Origin: Daedaleopsis sinensis
Taxonomy: Eukaryota; Basidiomycota; Agaricomycetes; Polyporales; Polyporaceae
Length of the DNA: 64,000 nucleotides
Assembly: GCA_033807695.1 (NCBI GenBank)
Contig: CM066304.1
Location: 2,294,001-2,358,000, forward strand
Reading direction: 5' to 3'
Part shown: one piece after another, positions 46,806 to 59,000 of the stretch
Position numbering within the stretch: the first letter of the stretch is position 1
Layout: every line of letters begins with the position of its first letter
Program-made: the position numbers and the translations under genes
Notes under the pieces: model-generated
What the model was told of the DNA's origin: nothing
What the model saw: the letters and a program-made list of their open reading frames with translations, nothing else
Database searches by the model: none

Positions 46806-49675
46806 AGACGCCGCGTGAGGAGCAGGTTGGGGAGACAATGGCGTGGGGGGGAACACTTGTAGCAAGATGTTGTTCGGGGGCATCTGCAGTGAAGGTGGAG
46901 GCGCCAAAATCCGATTCCAAAGCAGGAAATCGTGCGTCAACGAGGTCCATGGGTGTCGCCCTGGGAATGGAATGGTAGGGCACAGGAGCTGGGGATGGAT
47001 GCTAATTGTGCGATTCAAGTTGAGCGTGGGCACAGACAGTACTACAGGATGGACAAACTCACTGCAGACATGCCAGGCTCAGTGCGCACGATGCTTGGCA
47101 CGGACGGATGGTATGATCTCGGCTGGGATCACTCAGAGTCTGAGAATGTGATATTGATTCGAGCGGAGGAGACTTTGAACATAGGAGCCTCACTTCAGCA
47201 GCATCATCTAGCACAATTGCGAGTGACGGCAACGGCACCTCACTGGTACTCGCTAGGGGAGGAGGAGCAAGACCCAGGCCCAGACTGTCTGTGGATGGTT
47301 CTTCGACTTCACCGGACCTCGGAGGAGGGCAAGGTGACAGACTCTTGTGCAGCGCGTCGCGCACCGAACCAGGTGATCCGGGTGTGTCTTCTGCAGCGTG
47401 GTTTGGACCGTCTACTCCGGCGCTTGGCTGAGACGAGAACTCCCCACTGGCAAGGCCCGAGTTTGAAGAGTGTGTCTGATGAAGGATGGATCAGACACGT
47501 GCTTGTCCACCTTCCAATCCAGTTTCGTTGGGCCTCTGCACATCGCCGAGGGGGGACTGGCAAGCTTGGACCACCGAAAAACCCGCCCCCATGAAACCTT
47601 CAGTGAGCCCACAGTCCCATAGAGAGCATCCAAACCAAGGAAATTGGCTTGTTTCCCCAGGGAGCTGCTGCCATAAATGTCCTTCACCAGCACCTACATA
47701 GGTGGGGAGTCAGAGAGGAGGTCTCTGTGAAGGTCTCCATCTGTGAAGCAGCCCACTCATCCCCCTTCCCCTCAACATCTTGCATATAATCACCGTCTGA
47801 CACTTGGTGGCTTATTCACGTAATGCAAGCCATTGTGGCTTGATTGGTTCAAGTGCTTGAAGAGGTAGGCGGCTAGTAGCTGGCAGGTGGGGCGGCATGT
47901 CACTCACCTCCTCCCAGCAGACTTCAATTGCAGTCTCGCAAGCAGCTGTTGGTGTCAAGCATGCTACGGCTGCAGGACGATCCTGGGCGACGGACGAGGG
48001 CTGGTAGGTCAGCAAACACAGAGAATTGAGCACAGTACTCACTTTGTGACAGCAGACTCATAAGTCTTCTGCAACGCCGCGCGCACCCCATACACAGTGA
48101 AGCAGGTAGAGTTGCATCCCAAGGACGAGGATGGCGCAGATACAATGTTGTCGCCTGAGTGCAGGCAAGTGCAGGCAACAATTCAATCGCTTGCGCTAGG
48201 CCTCTTCCTTGCCACTGGTGTGTGCCTTACTTCCATCTATAAATGTTGAGTGATACACGCCATTGTAGAATGGCAGATATAGCTAGTAAGCATAAGTACA
48301 AAGCCCCATCATTGATACTTATCTGCTCTCCCAGTCGACCGCAGTCACGTCGACGTCGGCAGCTATCAGCTGGAGATGTGCCAGTTAGAGATGATCATGA
48401 TCTTGAGGATCACACGCATACTCGTCCGTGGTTTCACCTCCGTTAGCAAGACCCCAGCTATGGTGCTGAGTTCAGCATCACCTCACCCGGCTGGGACAGA
48501 TGACCCTTCCGGTGTTCATACTGCGCGCACAATTCAGTCGCTCCCTACGGACTCTGGTGGCCCGCCGTATGAGGATGGCGAAGCGCATCCGCGAGGCTAA
48601 CTGCCTCCAGTCTGGCAATGTTCTTCCCCACGGCGTACAGCGGTCGAACAGTCGTCGTACAGGTGTGAATGCAACACGGATGCACACCAGAGGTTGTAAG
48701 CCTTGTGCCATCTGGGCAGCAGTTAGTGCGCAACCACTGGATAGTCTTGTCGGCACTGTGGTCGCTACATTGTGCCATGCGTCCGGATAACCACTTGTCA
48801 TGTACCACTTGCCATGTGTGCTGCATTGGGGGGTCATACAGACATAGTATAAAAATATATGAGGCCATGCTCACCTGGTTGGCACCCGGGGGACAACAGC
48901 ATCGTATCATGCACCTCGTCAGTGCGGTCACTGTGAGCAGGGAGCCACATCCGGGCAACATACTAGTCATCACGCTCTATGCCATTGCACTGGATTTCGG
49001 CCAGATCAGATAGAAGTATTGATCTGAGCAGGTCAAGTGTACACAAACTATGCGAAATTTGGAAGTTCTCTTGGGTGATAGACTAGTATTGCAACATCTG
49101 ACCCAGCACATCATAGTTATCGTTGTGAACACCCCAGGACACACTATCCTTGTCTATGATGTGCACCTTGCCCTTCACTGCAGTGGTTCATCTTGCGCTT
49201 CCCCCAGGTTGCGCGCAACACGCTAAATCACAGTGTGCGCAGGAACTCGAACTGGGGTCTACAATTAATCAATACAAACACAACACCGTGACTGTGTGGT
49301 CGGTGTACCAGTCAGGCAAGCTGAAGAAGGGGTCAGGACATCTCGCTCCAATAACATGCTAACCGCTCACCGCTCACCAACTATGGAGTCATGGCCTATC
49401 CTGACTTGAGTGACTCGCCTCACGGGCCTCCTCACCTGCCGAATAGACAGTAGTCTTACTCATTTCTATGAAGAGGAATTTTGAAACACACTCAAAAAAG
49501 AAATACACGAGGCTGATGGACTGATGGGGATGATGAGGAGATCAGGTGCATAGCACGAAATTATCGAGAATATTCACATCGGACTCCAAAATATATTCTG
49601 TCACGTGGGGCTCTACCGACCTGAGTGGGTAGGACTGCGCTGCACACTTGAGCGTTCCTCCAATTCGCTGCCATC
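46806..49675. other. Region inside the inverted segment, no gene supported
   Basis: A 220-codon plus-strand frame (46932-47594) and several minus-strand frames overlap. The plus frame has YYRMDKLTADMPG and VILIRAEETLNIGA but no family match that I know. It could be an exon of a real gene. 47700-49675 contains only short frames. I do not see repeats or TIRs. Confidence 0.35.
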
Positions 49676-49861
49676 ATGCAAGGCTGGAACATGCCTGATG
49701 TCCATACAGATGAGTATGGTAATCTACAGTTCCACTTTGAGCAGCAGCCTCAGCCTCAAGGGCATGCTCAGCCACCTCCTCCACCTCAGGCTGGCGGGCC
49801 GCCTCTGCATAATCATCCTACGCACACCAACAAGAACATCGCACCACAGCTCGCTGGTCAA
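49676..49861 (+). pseudogene. Host gene, N-terminal half (62 codons), cut by the inversion breakpoint
   Basis: ATG at 49676 (MQGWNMPDVHTDEYGNLQFH), a Gln/Pro/His-rich segment, ending IAPQLAGQ at 49861. From 49862 the DNA is copia integrase on the opposite strand. Joined in inverted orientation to 44450, the frame continues directly into TDFSSRSSS and on to the basic C-terminal half. Confidence 0.6.
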
Positions 49862-51916
49862 CGGTCCTTCTTGCGTACCAGCCAAAAACGCGGAAGTAGG
49901 ACACATCCAGTTTGCGACCATCTCCCTTCCACGCTGTCCAGGGAATGCAGCTGTTGAGCGCAGAGGTGGCGAGTGTGGACAAGCGTCGAGACTGCGAGAC
50001 CCCAGAACAACTGAGGAAGCTTCGACTGCACGAGGAGAGCGGTAGCCCCCTCTGCAATCGCGCAGTTTGCACGCTCTGCGACACCGTTTTGGTGCGGCTT
50101 GTCTGGCTCTGTGTGCTGCCACTGGATCACGTGCTGAACACAGAAGTCGGTGTACGCCTTGCCCATGTACTCGCTGCCCTTGTCGTCGCACGTGGCCTTG
50201 ATCTTGAGACCGAGGCAGTTCTCTGCGTACACCTTGTACAACTGGAACGCAGCGAGCGCGTCGCTCTTGCGCTTGAGGTACGCAATTGCCCAGAAACGCG
50301 AAGTGTCGCAGACAAAGATCATCCAGTAGGCGTAGCCCTCTGGCGTTGGGACCGGGAGGGGTGCCTTGAGGTCTGTGTGGACGAGGGCGATGTGAGTGGA
50401 CTTCCTGGACGCGAAGCGAGGGATAGGGTGGCCGTTGAGCTTTCCGGCAAGGCAAGGGCTCGCAGATGGAGTCTGGCTGACGCTTCAAGCGGATGCTGAT
50501 GCCCAAAACGAGTCCCTTGCGAATAACTGCCCGCAGGTCGTCGAGATTGACATGCGAGGAGCGTTGGTGCCAAAGTGCGAGGTCCTCTTCGCAGGTAGAG
50601 GCCACAGAGAGTGCATTCTTCGACTGGGGGAGAGTGCGACCAGACAGGTAGCCAACATTGTGCTCGTTCACCAGGGCCTCAAAGCGCAGCTTCCCCTGGG
50701 TGTAGAAGAGGACGCGCTCGCCCTCCAGCTGGACAGAGTAGCCCTTCTCGCGCGTAAGGTGGAAGACAGACAGTAGATTGCTGGCGAGCTCAGGAACGTG
50801 CAGTACATCGTGGAAAACGACAGCAGGCAGTACAACCCCCTCCCTTTCCGCCGGTTGAAAAACCACTGACCCGAGCCCAGCAGAGTGGATGATGTGCGAG
50901 TTGGCGAGGCGAATGGGGATGATGTGGGGCGAGTACGAGCGAAACCAGTGGCGATGAGGGGACATGTGTGCAGAAGCACCTGTGTCGGTGTTCCAGTTAG
51001 CTGCTGCCGGCGTAGAGAGCCACGAAGTGCGATTGGAGGAAGACAGGAGGGCGTAGGCGCAACCAGCACTCACAGTAGCCGCACCAGCGGACTCCGTGGA
51101 CGTCTGCTGGACGTCCTTTGAGGCCTCGGACGCGGTGTCCTTGCGCTTCGGCTTCTGGGAGTGGAATCGAGTGCGTTCGACGGCCTTCTCTTTCGCCTTC
51201 GTGCTCGTGTTGCAACGCGAAGCACTCGCTCTCCGGGTGGCCCGATATGCCGCAGAATGTGCATTCGACAGAGGAGGCAGCGTTGGAGAGGACGGGAGTC
51301 GACGAGGACTGTCCCGGTTGGTTTTCGAGCGTGATGAACGCATCCTGCAACTTCTCCCAGGTCAGGGAGTCATCGAGGAGCAGTGTTTGCCTCAGAGCAG
51401 CGTACTCTGCAGGCATCGCACAGATGAGAATCATTAGGACGAGCTCATCGTCGAGTTGTGCGATGCCAAACCCCGGGGGTCGAAGGGACTTCATGCCAGA
51501 CTTCAACTGCAAAGCCCGGGTGGCGAGGGAGGGATAGGGATTCGTCGTCGGCCTTTTGGAGGCTCAGGAGCGCGTTGTAGGTGTTAAAACACGTACCTAG
51601 ATGTTTCTGCATGTGCACGGCCTCCATCTTCACCCACATAGCCGCAGGATCGTCCCGAATGGACTCCAGATGCGTGTGCTGCTCCCTCTCCACGCAACCC
51701 CAGATCTCCCCTGCTGCCAGGTCCACCTTGTTGTCGAAATCGCGCAGATCGCGACGTTCTCCAGCGTCCAGAGGCGGGACGAACGAAGGCCTGGGTCTCA
51801 GTGCCTTGCACGATGCGAAGACAACCAAGAGTGCGAAGCCTAGCCTCCATGTCGAGCTTCCATGACTGAAAGTTGCGATTGGAGAGCTTGGCGAAGGTCG
51901 GGGCGCTCGGCGACAT
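49862..51916 (-). pseudogene. Ty1/copia retrotransposon, upstream half (gag, protease, integrase), decayed
   Basis: Minus strand from ATG 51916: gag start (MSPSAPTFAKLSNRNFQSWK, LDMEARLRTLGC), gag body (LDDELVLMILICAMPAEYAA), zinc knuckle CTFCGISGHPESEC (CX2CX4HX4C), protease NTDTGASAHMSPHRHW, the pre-integrase motif LALWHQRSSHVNLDDLRAVI, and integrase CDDKGSEYMGKAYTDFC with PHQNGVAERANCA (Asp and Glu). Frameshifts separate gag pieces and protease from integrase. It stops at VRKKDR (49862), exactly where the fragment at 44451 would continue with KALQHTRK. Confidence 0.88.
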
Positions 51917-52137
51917 GGTCGAGGGTGAATGACGTGGCGGGAGAACGGTGGGCGAAAGCGCGAGTCGAACGGAGCGAGCAGCGGCGAGTTATCGCGAAAA
52001 GATGCGAGGGATGCGAAGAGGAGGAGATCCCGAGAGGATAGAGGGAGGTCAAGCAGAGCGAAAAGCGAGGAGACTGGGACCAGAATGGGTCCAGGAGAGC
52101 GATGGACAGGCAGGGAGGACGTCTAGAGGCTGTCAGA

Positions 52138-52154
52138 GCGCAGGGCTCATAACC
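52138..52154 (-). promoter_or_regulatory. Copia primer binding site complementary to an internal part of initiator tRNA-Met
   Basis: Directly inside the 5' LTR. The plus strand here reads GCGCAGGGCTCATAACC, which equals the anticodon arm of eukaryotic initiator tRNA-Met (anticodon CAT inside GGGCTCATAACC). The element's own strand is complementary to it. Copia-type elements are known to prime from a cleaved half-tRNA of this kind instead of the tRNA 3' end, so the position and sequence fit. Confidence 0.8.
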
Positions 52155-52454
52155 TGTTGACTACAGTGGGCCTCAGAGCGATCACAATGGCCTAAGTCGA
52201 GCTCTGTGAAGTCTTAGGACTCCAGAGCTCGACACATCGGTCTATCTACGTGTGCGCTAGCCCGTGGAAAAGACCTGTACCGTTCCACACCCACCCAGCG
52301 CTGAAAATCAACAAAGGAAGCGCTGGGAGAAAACGCGGTGCTGAAAAGATAAACAAGGCAACACAAAAGTCCGATAACTCCGGACGACGCAATGGCGCCG
52401 ACAGTGGAATGCATGGTAAGTAATCTATAGTAAAAATTGCGGCTTGAACCAGCA
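52155..52454 (-). repeat. Copia 5' LTR (truncated at its outer end)
   Basis: Reads as the reverse complement of most of 46405-46805, starting TGTTGACTACAG on the plus strand next to the primer site. Homology ends at about 52454 (CTTGAAC), about 45 bp short of the other LTR's outer end, so no target duplication can be examined. Confidence 0.78.
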
Positions 52455-52587
52455 ATATTCTCTCTCCGAATCGTCTCAATTCCTTCGGAGGTGGGTTTGT
52501 CTCTCTCTCTTCCTCCTCTTCTTCCTCATTGCCAGACATCTCATTCTCTACTTCGTTAGACTTCAAACCAGCATCATCTGGACGCGC

Positions 52588-54058
52588 TCAGGATAAGTCA
52601 GGCGAGGACTCTGGTGCTGTGGGTACAGGTACGTGTATAGGCTCGGGCACATGACCAGGCTCAGGCACGGGTGTGGACGCAGGCACTGGTATAGGTACGG
52701 GCTCGGGCGGGTTAGCAGGCTCCGGTGCAGGCGTGGGCCCGGGGTCAGACGGGTGAGCAGGCTTAGGGGTGGGCTCGGGCGCATGAGCAGGCACGGGCAT
52801 GGGTGCGGGCCCCGGTACAGGTGCAGGTGCAGGAGCTGGCCCAGGTACGGTTGCAGGAGCAGGAGCGGGAGCGGGTAACGTGAACAGGCCTGGGTGCTGG
52901 CGCGTGAACAGGCCTGGGTGCCGGCGCGTGAGCTGGCTTAGGTGCCGGCGCGGGTGCGGGCTCAGGCTCATGCGGCGGAGCAGGCTGGGGCTCGGGCGGC
53001 AGAGCAGGCGGTGAGGACTCCAGAGGCCCCAATTCCGAGGGAGTGGGACTCTGGGACGCCTGTTCGGTTGCTCAGTGTTTCTGTTTTGCAACATTTTTCT
53101 TGGAGCTCTTCCTCAACGAGGTTCCTGGCTCTCCTGAGTCGTCGAATTCGGAGAATGGGACTGCGCATATTGTAAGTGAAGTACAACGTGCTCGGCAATA
53201 TGACTCACCGAAGCAATGAGGAATAAATTCCTCAAAAGACTTTTCGATGTTGGGGTAGTTCGGGTCGAAGTCGGGCCAGGTCTCTTTCGTATCATGAGTA
53301 GCCCCCTGGTGGACACTGGCAACAACACTTTCACTGACACACTCCCATTTGACAGGATAAGAAAGACTCACATAAAACTGGCATACCGATTCATCTTTGG
53401 ATGCCATCCGCCCACCATAAATGTGCCCACCCACCCCGTCTGTTTCTCGAGCTCCTCGAGAATAGTCGTCATAGTCAGGTGCCGAAGAGCCCTGCCTCGA
53501 GGTGAGTATTCATAGCAAGGTTCACCACATTGTAGATGCTCACTTTTCCATCTGGTCGATAGTCAGTTCCTCCGTCCACTCACCCTGCGCACGAAATGCC
53601 TCAACCTCCGCCTTCACGTCTTCTGGCTCCAAATCGAGAAGCTCTTTTGCCACATTGGCTTGGAATTTGATGAAAGCGACGGCTTTCTCGCCATGCGGAA
53701 GGTCTTCTTTGTACTCGACGTACCGGTTCTGGATGAGGGGTGTAAGTGTTTATTTCTTCAATTTGAGATATGCTTGATAGTCATGCAGCCGTCCATTTCG
53801 CTTGGGCGTCAGGTCAAGGATCACGTCGGCTTTGATGTTGTCAATGCCCGAGGCACGACTGCACGACATGTTGTAGTACCAGTTATAGATACGCTACATA
53901 TGAAGTAATAATGAGGTGTGCTCGATATCTGATTGACTGCATGTGATTTGCTCACCGATCTTGCTCTAGCCTTCTGTTTACTCTCCGCCTTCGCGAAGTC
54001 ATTGTCCGCTGCTGCTAGCTCCACAGCAGTGAGGGCAGGAAGCGGCCATTGGGCCAGG
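52588..54058 (-). pseudogene. Uncharacterised agaricomycete gene (same family as 2324-2993), 5' truncated
   Basis: Minus strand with several GT-AG introns: LPALTAVELAAADNDFAKAE; then RIYNWYYNMS, ILDLTPKRNGRLHDYQAYLK; RYVEYKEDLPHGEKAVAFIK, FQANVAKELLDLEPEDVKAE; ILEELEKQTGWVGTFMVGGW; and PDFDPNYPNIEKSFEEFIPH. Downstream lies a long Pro/Ala/Val/Glu-rich repeat region (PAPAP, PVPGPAP, about 52620-52990), which may be coding in one register. The order (helical region, basic region, GW.T..GG motif, acidic/Phe motif) is the family pattern also seen at 2324-2993. The 5' end is replaced by a family 1 inverted-repeat arm at 54059. Confidence 0.55.
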
Positions 54059-54976
54059 AATCTGGTGGTACCGGATGGTTTTGTGGATCAATTTCCATGA
54101 TATTTATACTGTTAGAAAGATACATGCTGTGGCTTTCCAGCAGTATATTTATCAGTGTGCATCACAAACTGCACATTATATTTAGGATGGAACACCTCTA
54201 TGGCTGAAGTATTAGTTGCCTCCTATATATAGCTCTGCATATTTTATGGCCAGGAACCATAGCCACCCTACATCTAGTATATATGTAGAGTGTATTCCAA
54301 AAAACTGGAAAGGATTCTGACCACAATTAGTGGAGAAACACTGACCCCTCCTCCTCCTTATGGGGCAGGGAAAGTATATCTCCCCAACCACTGCATGAAA
54401 TTCTATGATCATGGGCTTGTTGGAGAGTGCTCTTGTACTGTATTCTAGGAAGATAGAACACCCATATGTCCACCTAGAACTAAGTAGGCTATACCCCATT
54501 GAAAACCTGCATTTATGCCTATCAGGTTGCAATTTATAGCATGCATGTAGCTAGAGTATACCCCCTCTATAGTGCGCTTGGATGGACCTTACAATACCTT
54601 TCCAATACACCTACAACCATCTAAATCCATCCAGAATTGAGGGAGCAATAGTGGAACCAATCCCCCACCTATAGTAGCCCCCCAGCAAATTACCTAATCA
54701 GGTGCAGGAGGTGTGGGAATGCTGGAACAAAAGTAAGCGCCCAAAGGCGCACCCAGGACAGACCTAATAGTGCTATTATCTATAGAGATAGCCTTTGATG
54801 TGCTTAATTTGCCAGATATCAAGCATTTTGCACCCTGTTGTCTAATTGGGTTTGCCAAGCTGATGGTGCCCAGGACCTCCACAGGGCTTCGTAATACATC
54901 ATATGCCCTGCCTGTTCCTATTGCAATAAGGCTTAGACAAAGTACCTGTTTGTAATACATCAGAACTACAACAGCT
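54059..54976. mobile_element. Family 1 inverted-repeat element copy 3, single right arm
   Basis: Matches 8164-9082 of copy 2 almost throughout. The arm frame at 54212-54532 differs from copy 2 by one residue in 106. It ends AACTACAACAGCT (54964-54976). The left boundary at 54059 falls within the inner arm, so the other arm and spacer are deleted. Left flank is the gene at 52588-54058; right flank is the CxC5 gene. Confidence 0.85.
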
Positions 54977-55615
54977 GCTGCTCTGCATCACCGTTGATCA
55001 CATAGTAATTTGGGCGATAGGTTGTGCGACATTCTGTAACATAGTGTCAACAGCATGCCCGAATCCACAGCCCATGTGAATCACCTCGGCAATATAGTGA
55101 ATATACCTGCGCAGGAACAACCCCTCGACGAAGTGTGTACAGATTGGCCGTATAGGACTTGTGATGGCCACCGAGAGGTTTGGAATGGTCCTTACATCCG
55201 ACATTCATGCATGTGTATACGGGAGGCACAATGACCTCAGTGGCTAGACAACCAACATCAGATCGAAACTCTCAATGTAGTAATGGGTGTGCTTACCTAG
55301 GTCTGAATTTCGAGCAATGGAGCTTAGAAGCGCATCCAACGCCAGTTCATCCAAGACTAGTTCTTCTGCCGGGATGTTCAGAGCGATGTCTCCCAAAGCC
55401 CACCACATGTCGTCAATGACGGTCAAAGGCAGTCCAACCACCTGAGATAGTACAGATCAGACAGGGGACCGAGTTGTGCGAGGAGCTGATATGGTCATCA
55501 TTGGCGAGAGGCGGACAACTACTACGAAGAACCTGGCCACGTGGTCGTAGTTGACTACATTGTTCAAATCAGGCAGCGAGGACAAACGGGTTCCGACTTC
55601 ATGGAAGGGTAGCAT
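54977..55615 (-). pseudogene. KDZ-associated CxC5 cysteine-cluster protein, N-terminal part
   Basis: ATG at 55615: MLPFHEVGTRLSSLPDLNNV, VNYDHVARFFVVVVRLSPMM. Next exon: VIDDMWWALGDIALN, LALDALLSSIA. Next: PPVYTCMNVGCKDHSKPLGG, YTANLYTLRRGVVPAQ, then after a GT-AG intron ECRTTYRPNYYVINGDAEQ. The Cys pairs and the LYTLRRGV/YRPNYYV motifs are those of the CxC5 cluster found at the start of a subset of KDZ transposases. The transposase domain itself is absent: the frame runs into the family 1 terminus, which contributes QLL and a TAG stop. Confidence 0.72.
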
Positions 55616-55672
55616 AGCTATGAGAAGGCGGGAGAAAGAGGGGGGTTGAGGAAGAGGAGCCCAGAGTATCAA

Positions 55673-56039
55673 TCAACTCGGAATATACACCCCAAGCGCC
55701 TGTCACTGTACTATTCGGGCTGGTCAGGTGTCCGATCTGCTGGGGGACGCTTGATGGCCGTGCCGGAATGTCGATCTCCTAGGAACAATGTGGACATAGT
55801 TATATTTATTACCAAGATCAGAAATTGTGGTTAGCGAGTAAGGACATAGGCAATACTTTATACTAAGGCTCGGGGAGTGTGTAATTGCTGGGGAGACGTG
55901 AACAATGAGCGACTGTTTTGAATCAAAGCTTAGTACCACTGAATGCACATATAAGGTGTAGTAGAAGTGTGCCTTCTGTTGATATCGAGGATATACTGCA
56001 TGTATGCCCCTGGATGGGCGTAAACATTATCTTGACGAT
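55673..56039. other. Intergenic stretch between divergent features
   Basis: AT-richer DNA with no supported gene. It probably holds the promoter of the CxC5 gene (right of 55615) and the 3' end of the gene at 56040-62060. Confidence 0.4.
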
Positions 56040-59000
56040 TCAAATGTGATGCGGTACCAGGCTCTGTGACAAAAATGCGTACGGTTACCCAATGACGGAC
56101 ATGACACTACCTCGCAAGGCACCCAGACCTCGAATCGATGATGTGTGGGTGACCACCGCACCCACTGGTCTGTCACCTTCGTGGGTGCTCCTATCCACCA
56201 CAAGTACGTCATCTGCAGAACATTTTGAGGCATGGGATCTTGTGGCAACCGGGCTGTGAGCGAGAACGGCCCGGGGGATTCCACATCGTTCCACTGGACT
56301 CTCTCCCAAAGCGCGAAGATTGAGCCTTGCTTCGCGAGATCTATACTAGTCTGGCCCGGCTTCGTGCTCATACTGTCAGCTCGGCAGATGTCATATGCGA
56401 GCTTCGACTACTCACCACGTCCTCGCCGACGACCTGCAGTAGCAAATGGTTGAGCCTCATGAGTTCGACCCCGAGGTTCTGGTCCATGGATACTCGGGAG
56501 CGCACAGCGGAGATAGTACAACACTCCTCGTCATGTTGATGACTCGTCCCTGCCGAAATGTTGTTCACAAGCGCAAGGGCCCCAGGGACAATGGTGGGGC
56601 GTGATGGGGCCACTGAAGCACCTGGCCCAACCACGTTTGGATGGGTAGGGGCACCACGTTCTACAAAGTTGCTGTCGCCCTCAGATTTAAGTGGCGAAGG
56701 AGCCAGACTAACTCACCTGAGTAGGCCATGATTGTGCTCGCTCTAGCATGGTGTAATGATAGGTCATCTCGAGCCGAAAGTTGGCGTGTTGGTGAGTTTG
56801 AATGAGCCTGTAGGGCCCCCGATGGGGACCGGGACCGATGGAGGGGTGGGAACGACATTGTGAGTGGAGACAGCGCACTTGGGGCTCCTGGTGAGGCACG
56901 TTGCGGAGGGGCTGACGAAAAAGCCGTCATTCAGACAGCACATTCCATGTCATGACAGGAACAACGTACTTGCAGGGGTGTATGAAAGGGATTGACAGTA
57001 CCACAGCACGCGAGGTGGGCCTGGGATAATGGTCAATGTGTGACAGGTTGAATAAACAGAACGAGCGTATCTGACCATCATCAATCGGAGTACAGGAGCC
57101 TCGGTCCTCGTTCATGGGCGCGGCCGATTGTGCGCCGTTCGCCATGAGTGACAGCGACGGGTCGAGCTTCAGACTGAGCGACGGGTTGAGTGTCCAACTG
57201 AGCGACGGCTCATGCATCGGACTGAGCGATGGCTCGTGCATCGGACTGAGCGACGGCTCGAGTTGTGGGCCCAAAGGATACCTAGGCGGCGAGCGAACCC
57301 GCTCGTCAATGGGTGCACGAGCTGTTTGGTTCATGGGCGCCATGGAGGAGTCAATATCGAGAAATGGCGCCCTTGGTGCTCTGTCTGCCCGTGCACCATG
57401 GGTATGCAGATGTAGGCCCCGAGAGTATACGATCACGCACCTGACAGAGGTAGAACCTCGTTCCGGACTGACCGTTTAACTCGGGGTAGATGATCGGGGA
57501 AAGCAAGCTTGTCGATTTTGATCTGTGGAAGATGTATGGTAGCAGGACGACCGTGGTTGTCAGTTTCGTCCCCGCAGGACAGCAGAGGGTGCCCGCGATG
57601 TGGCGACATATCACTGTTGGAGGGCGCAGAGACAGCTACATTCACTGGAGAAGCCCCTGTATCGGCCGTTCCTTCAAATCCCGAATTCCTGCCGACGGTC
57701 GGAGGATGCGCTGGATGGCCTGCCAGGCCTTCGAACTCGCCTGTTCCCTCCATATGTCACTGGGCGAGCGAACTGGGAACTAAGCGGGACTCACCAAGAG
57801 GGCCAGCAGGGGGCGACAAGCGACTCCCACTGATAGATAGCGCCTCGATTTGTCCCGGGGTGTCCAGAGAGTCCGCAGGGCACCGGGCAGGGGCGGGGGC
57901 CGCTTGTACAACGCGAGACGACTCTGGAGCACAAGGCGGCGTGGGATGGTTTACGCGCAATCGGGGAGGTGTCGTGGTGATTACCACACCCATAAAACGC
58001 TGGATGCCTGAGGTACCGCAGACAAGTCAAAATACAAGTGATAAGTGACCACCTGTGGTATCCATTATTGTAGTACAAATGCCCACACCTGTGGTGCTAG
58101 GATGTTAATGGGGTGAGCACTTGTAGACCATTATACAAGTGGATCATTTGTACTGTAGCTCTTGTAGATGATATCTGCCACTAGTACTGGCCAATAGTTC
58201 TATACTTGTATATCTACCCCAGCCACTAGTACTGACCGCTTTTTTGTACTTGTACTGAGAGCTGCCCACTAGAGTTATACAAATACTCCAACTTGTACTA
58301 GATTCCCCCACTTGTACTAACCGTATTTCTCTACTTGTACTATATTTACCCACTAGTACTGACCGCTTTTCTATACTTGTACTACATCTACCCACTAGTA
58401 CTGTGCACTTTTCTCTACTTGTACTACTCTAAGCCACTAGTACTGTGCGCATTTTTATACTTGTACTACATCCTCCTACTAGTACTATGCACATTTTTAT
58501 ATTGTACTACTTTAGCGCACTTGTACTGGTCGCCTTTTTATACTTGTAGTATATTTACTCACTTGTACTGACCACTGTTCTCTACTTGTACTAGATTTCC
58601 CCACTAGTACTAACCACATTTCTCTACTTGTCATATATTCCCCCAACTAGTACTAACCGCTTTTTTATACTTGTACTAGATTCCCCCACTTGTACTAATT
58701 GCTATTCTCTACTTGTACTATATTTACCCACTAGTACTAACCGCTTTTTTATACTTGTACTACATCTACCCACTAGTACTGATCGCTATTCTCTACTTGT
58801 ACTACTTTAACCCACTAGTACTGTGCACAATTTTATATTTGTACTACTTTAGCCCACTTGTACCGGCTGCTGTAATTGATAACCAGGGCTTGTTATCAAA
58901 TCTTGATAGTGATGTAATCTCTTGAGATAACAGCTTCTTGTCTCTTCAGATAACAGCTTCTTATCTCTACTGATTGCTTGCTCATCTAATCTACTGCCCT

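Noticed and set aside
52633..53014. Gly/Arg/Cys-rich plus-strand frames
   Set aside because: They are the antisense of the Pro/Ala repeat region on the minus strand.
58140..58870. Regularly spaced repeats that could suggest a CRISPR array
   Set aside because: Units are contiguous 42 bp tandem repeats without unique spacers, lie inside a eukaryotic foldback element, and are mirrored in the other arm.
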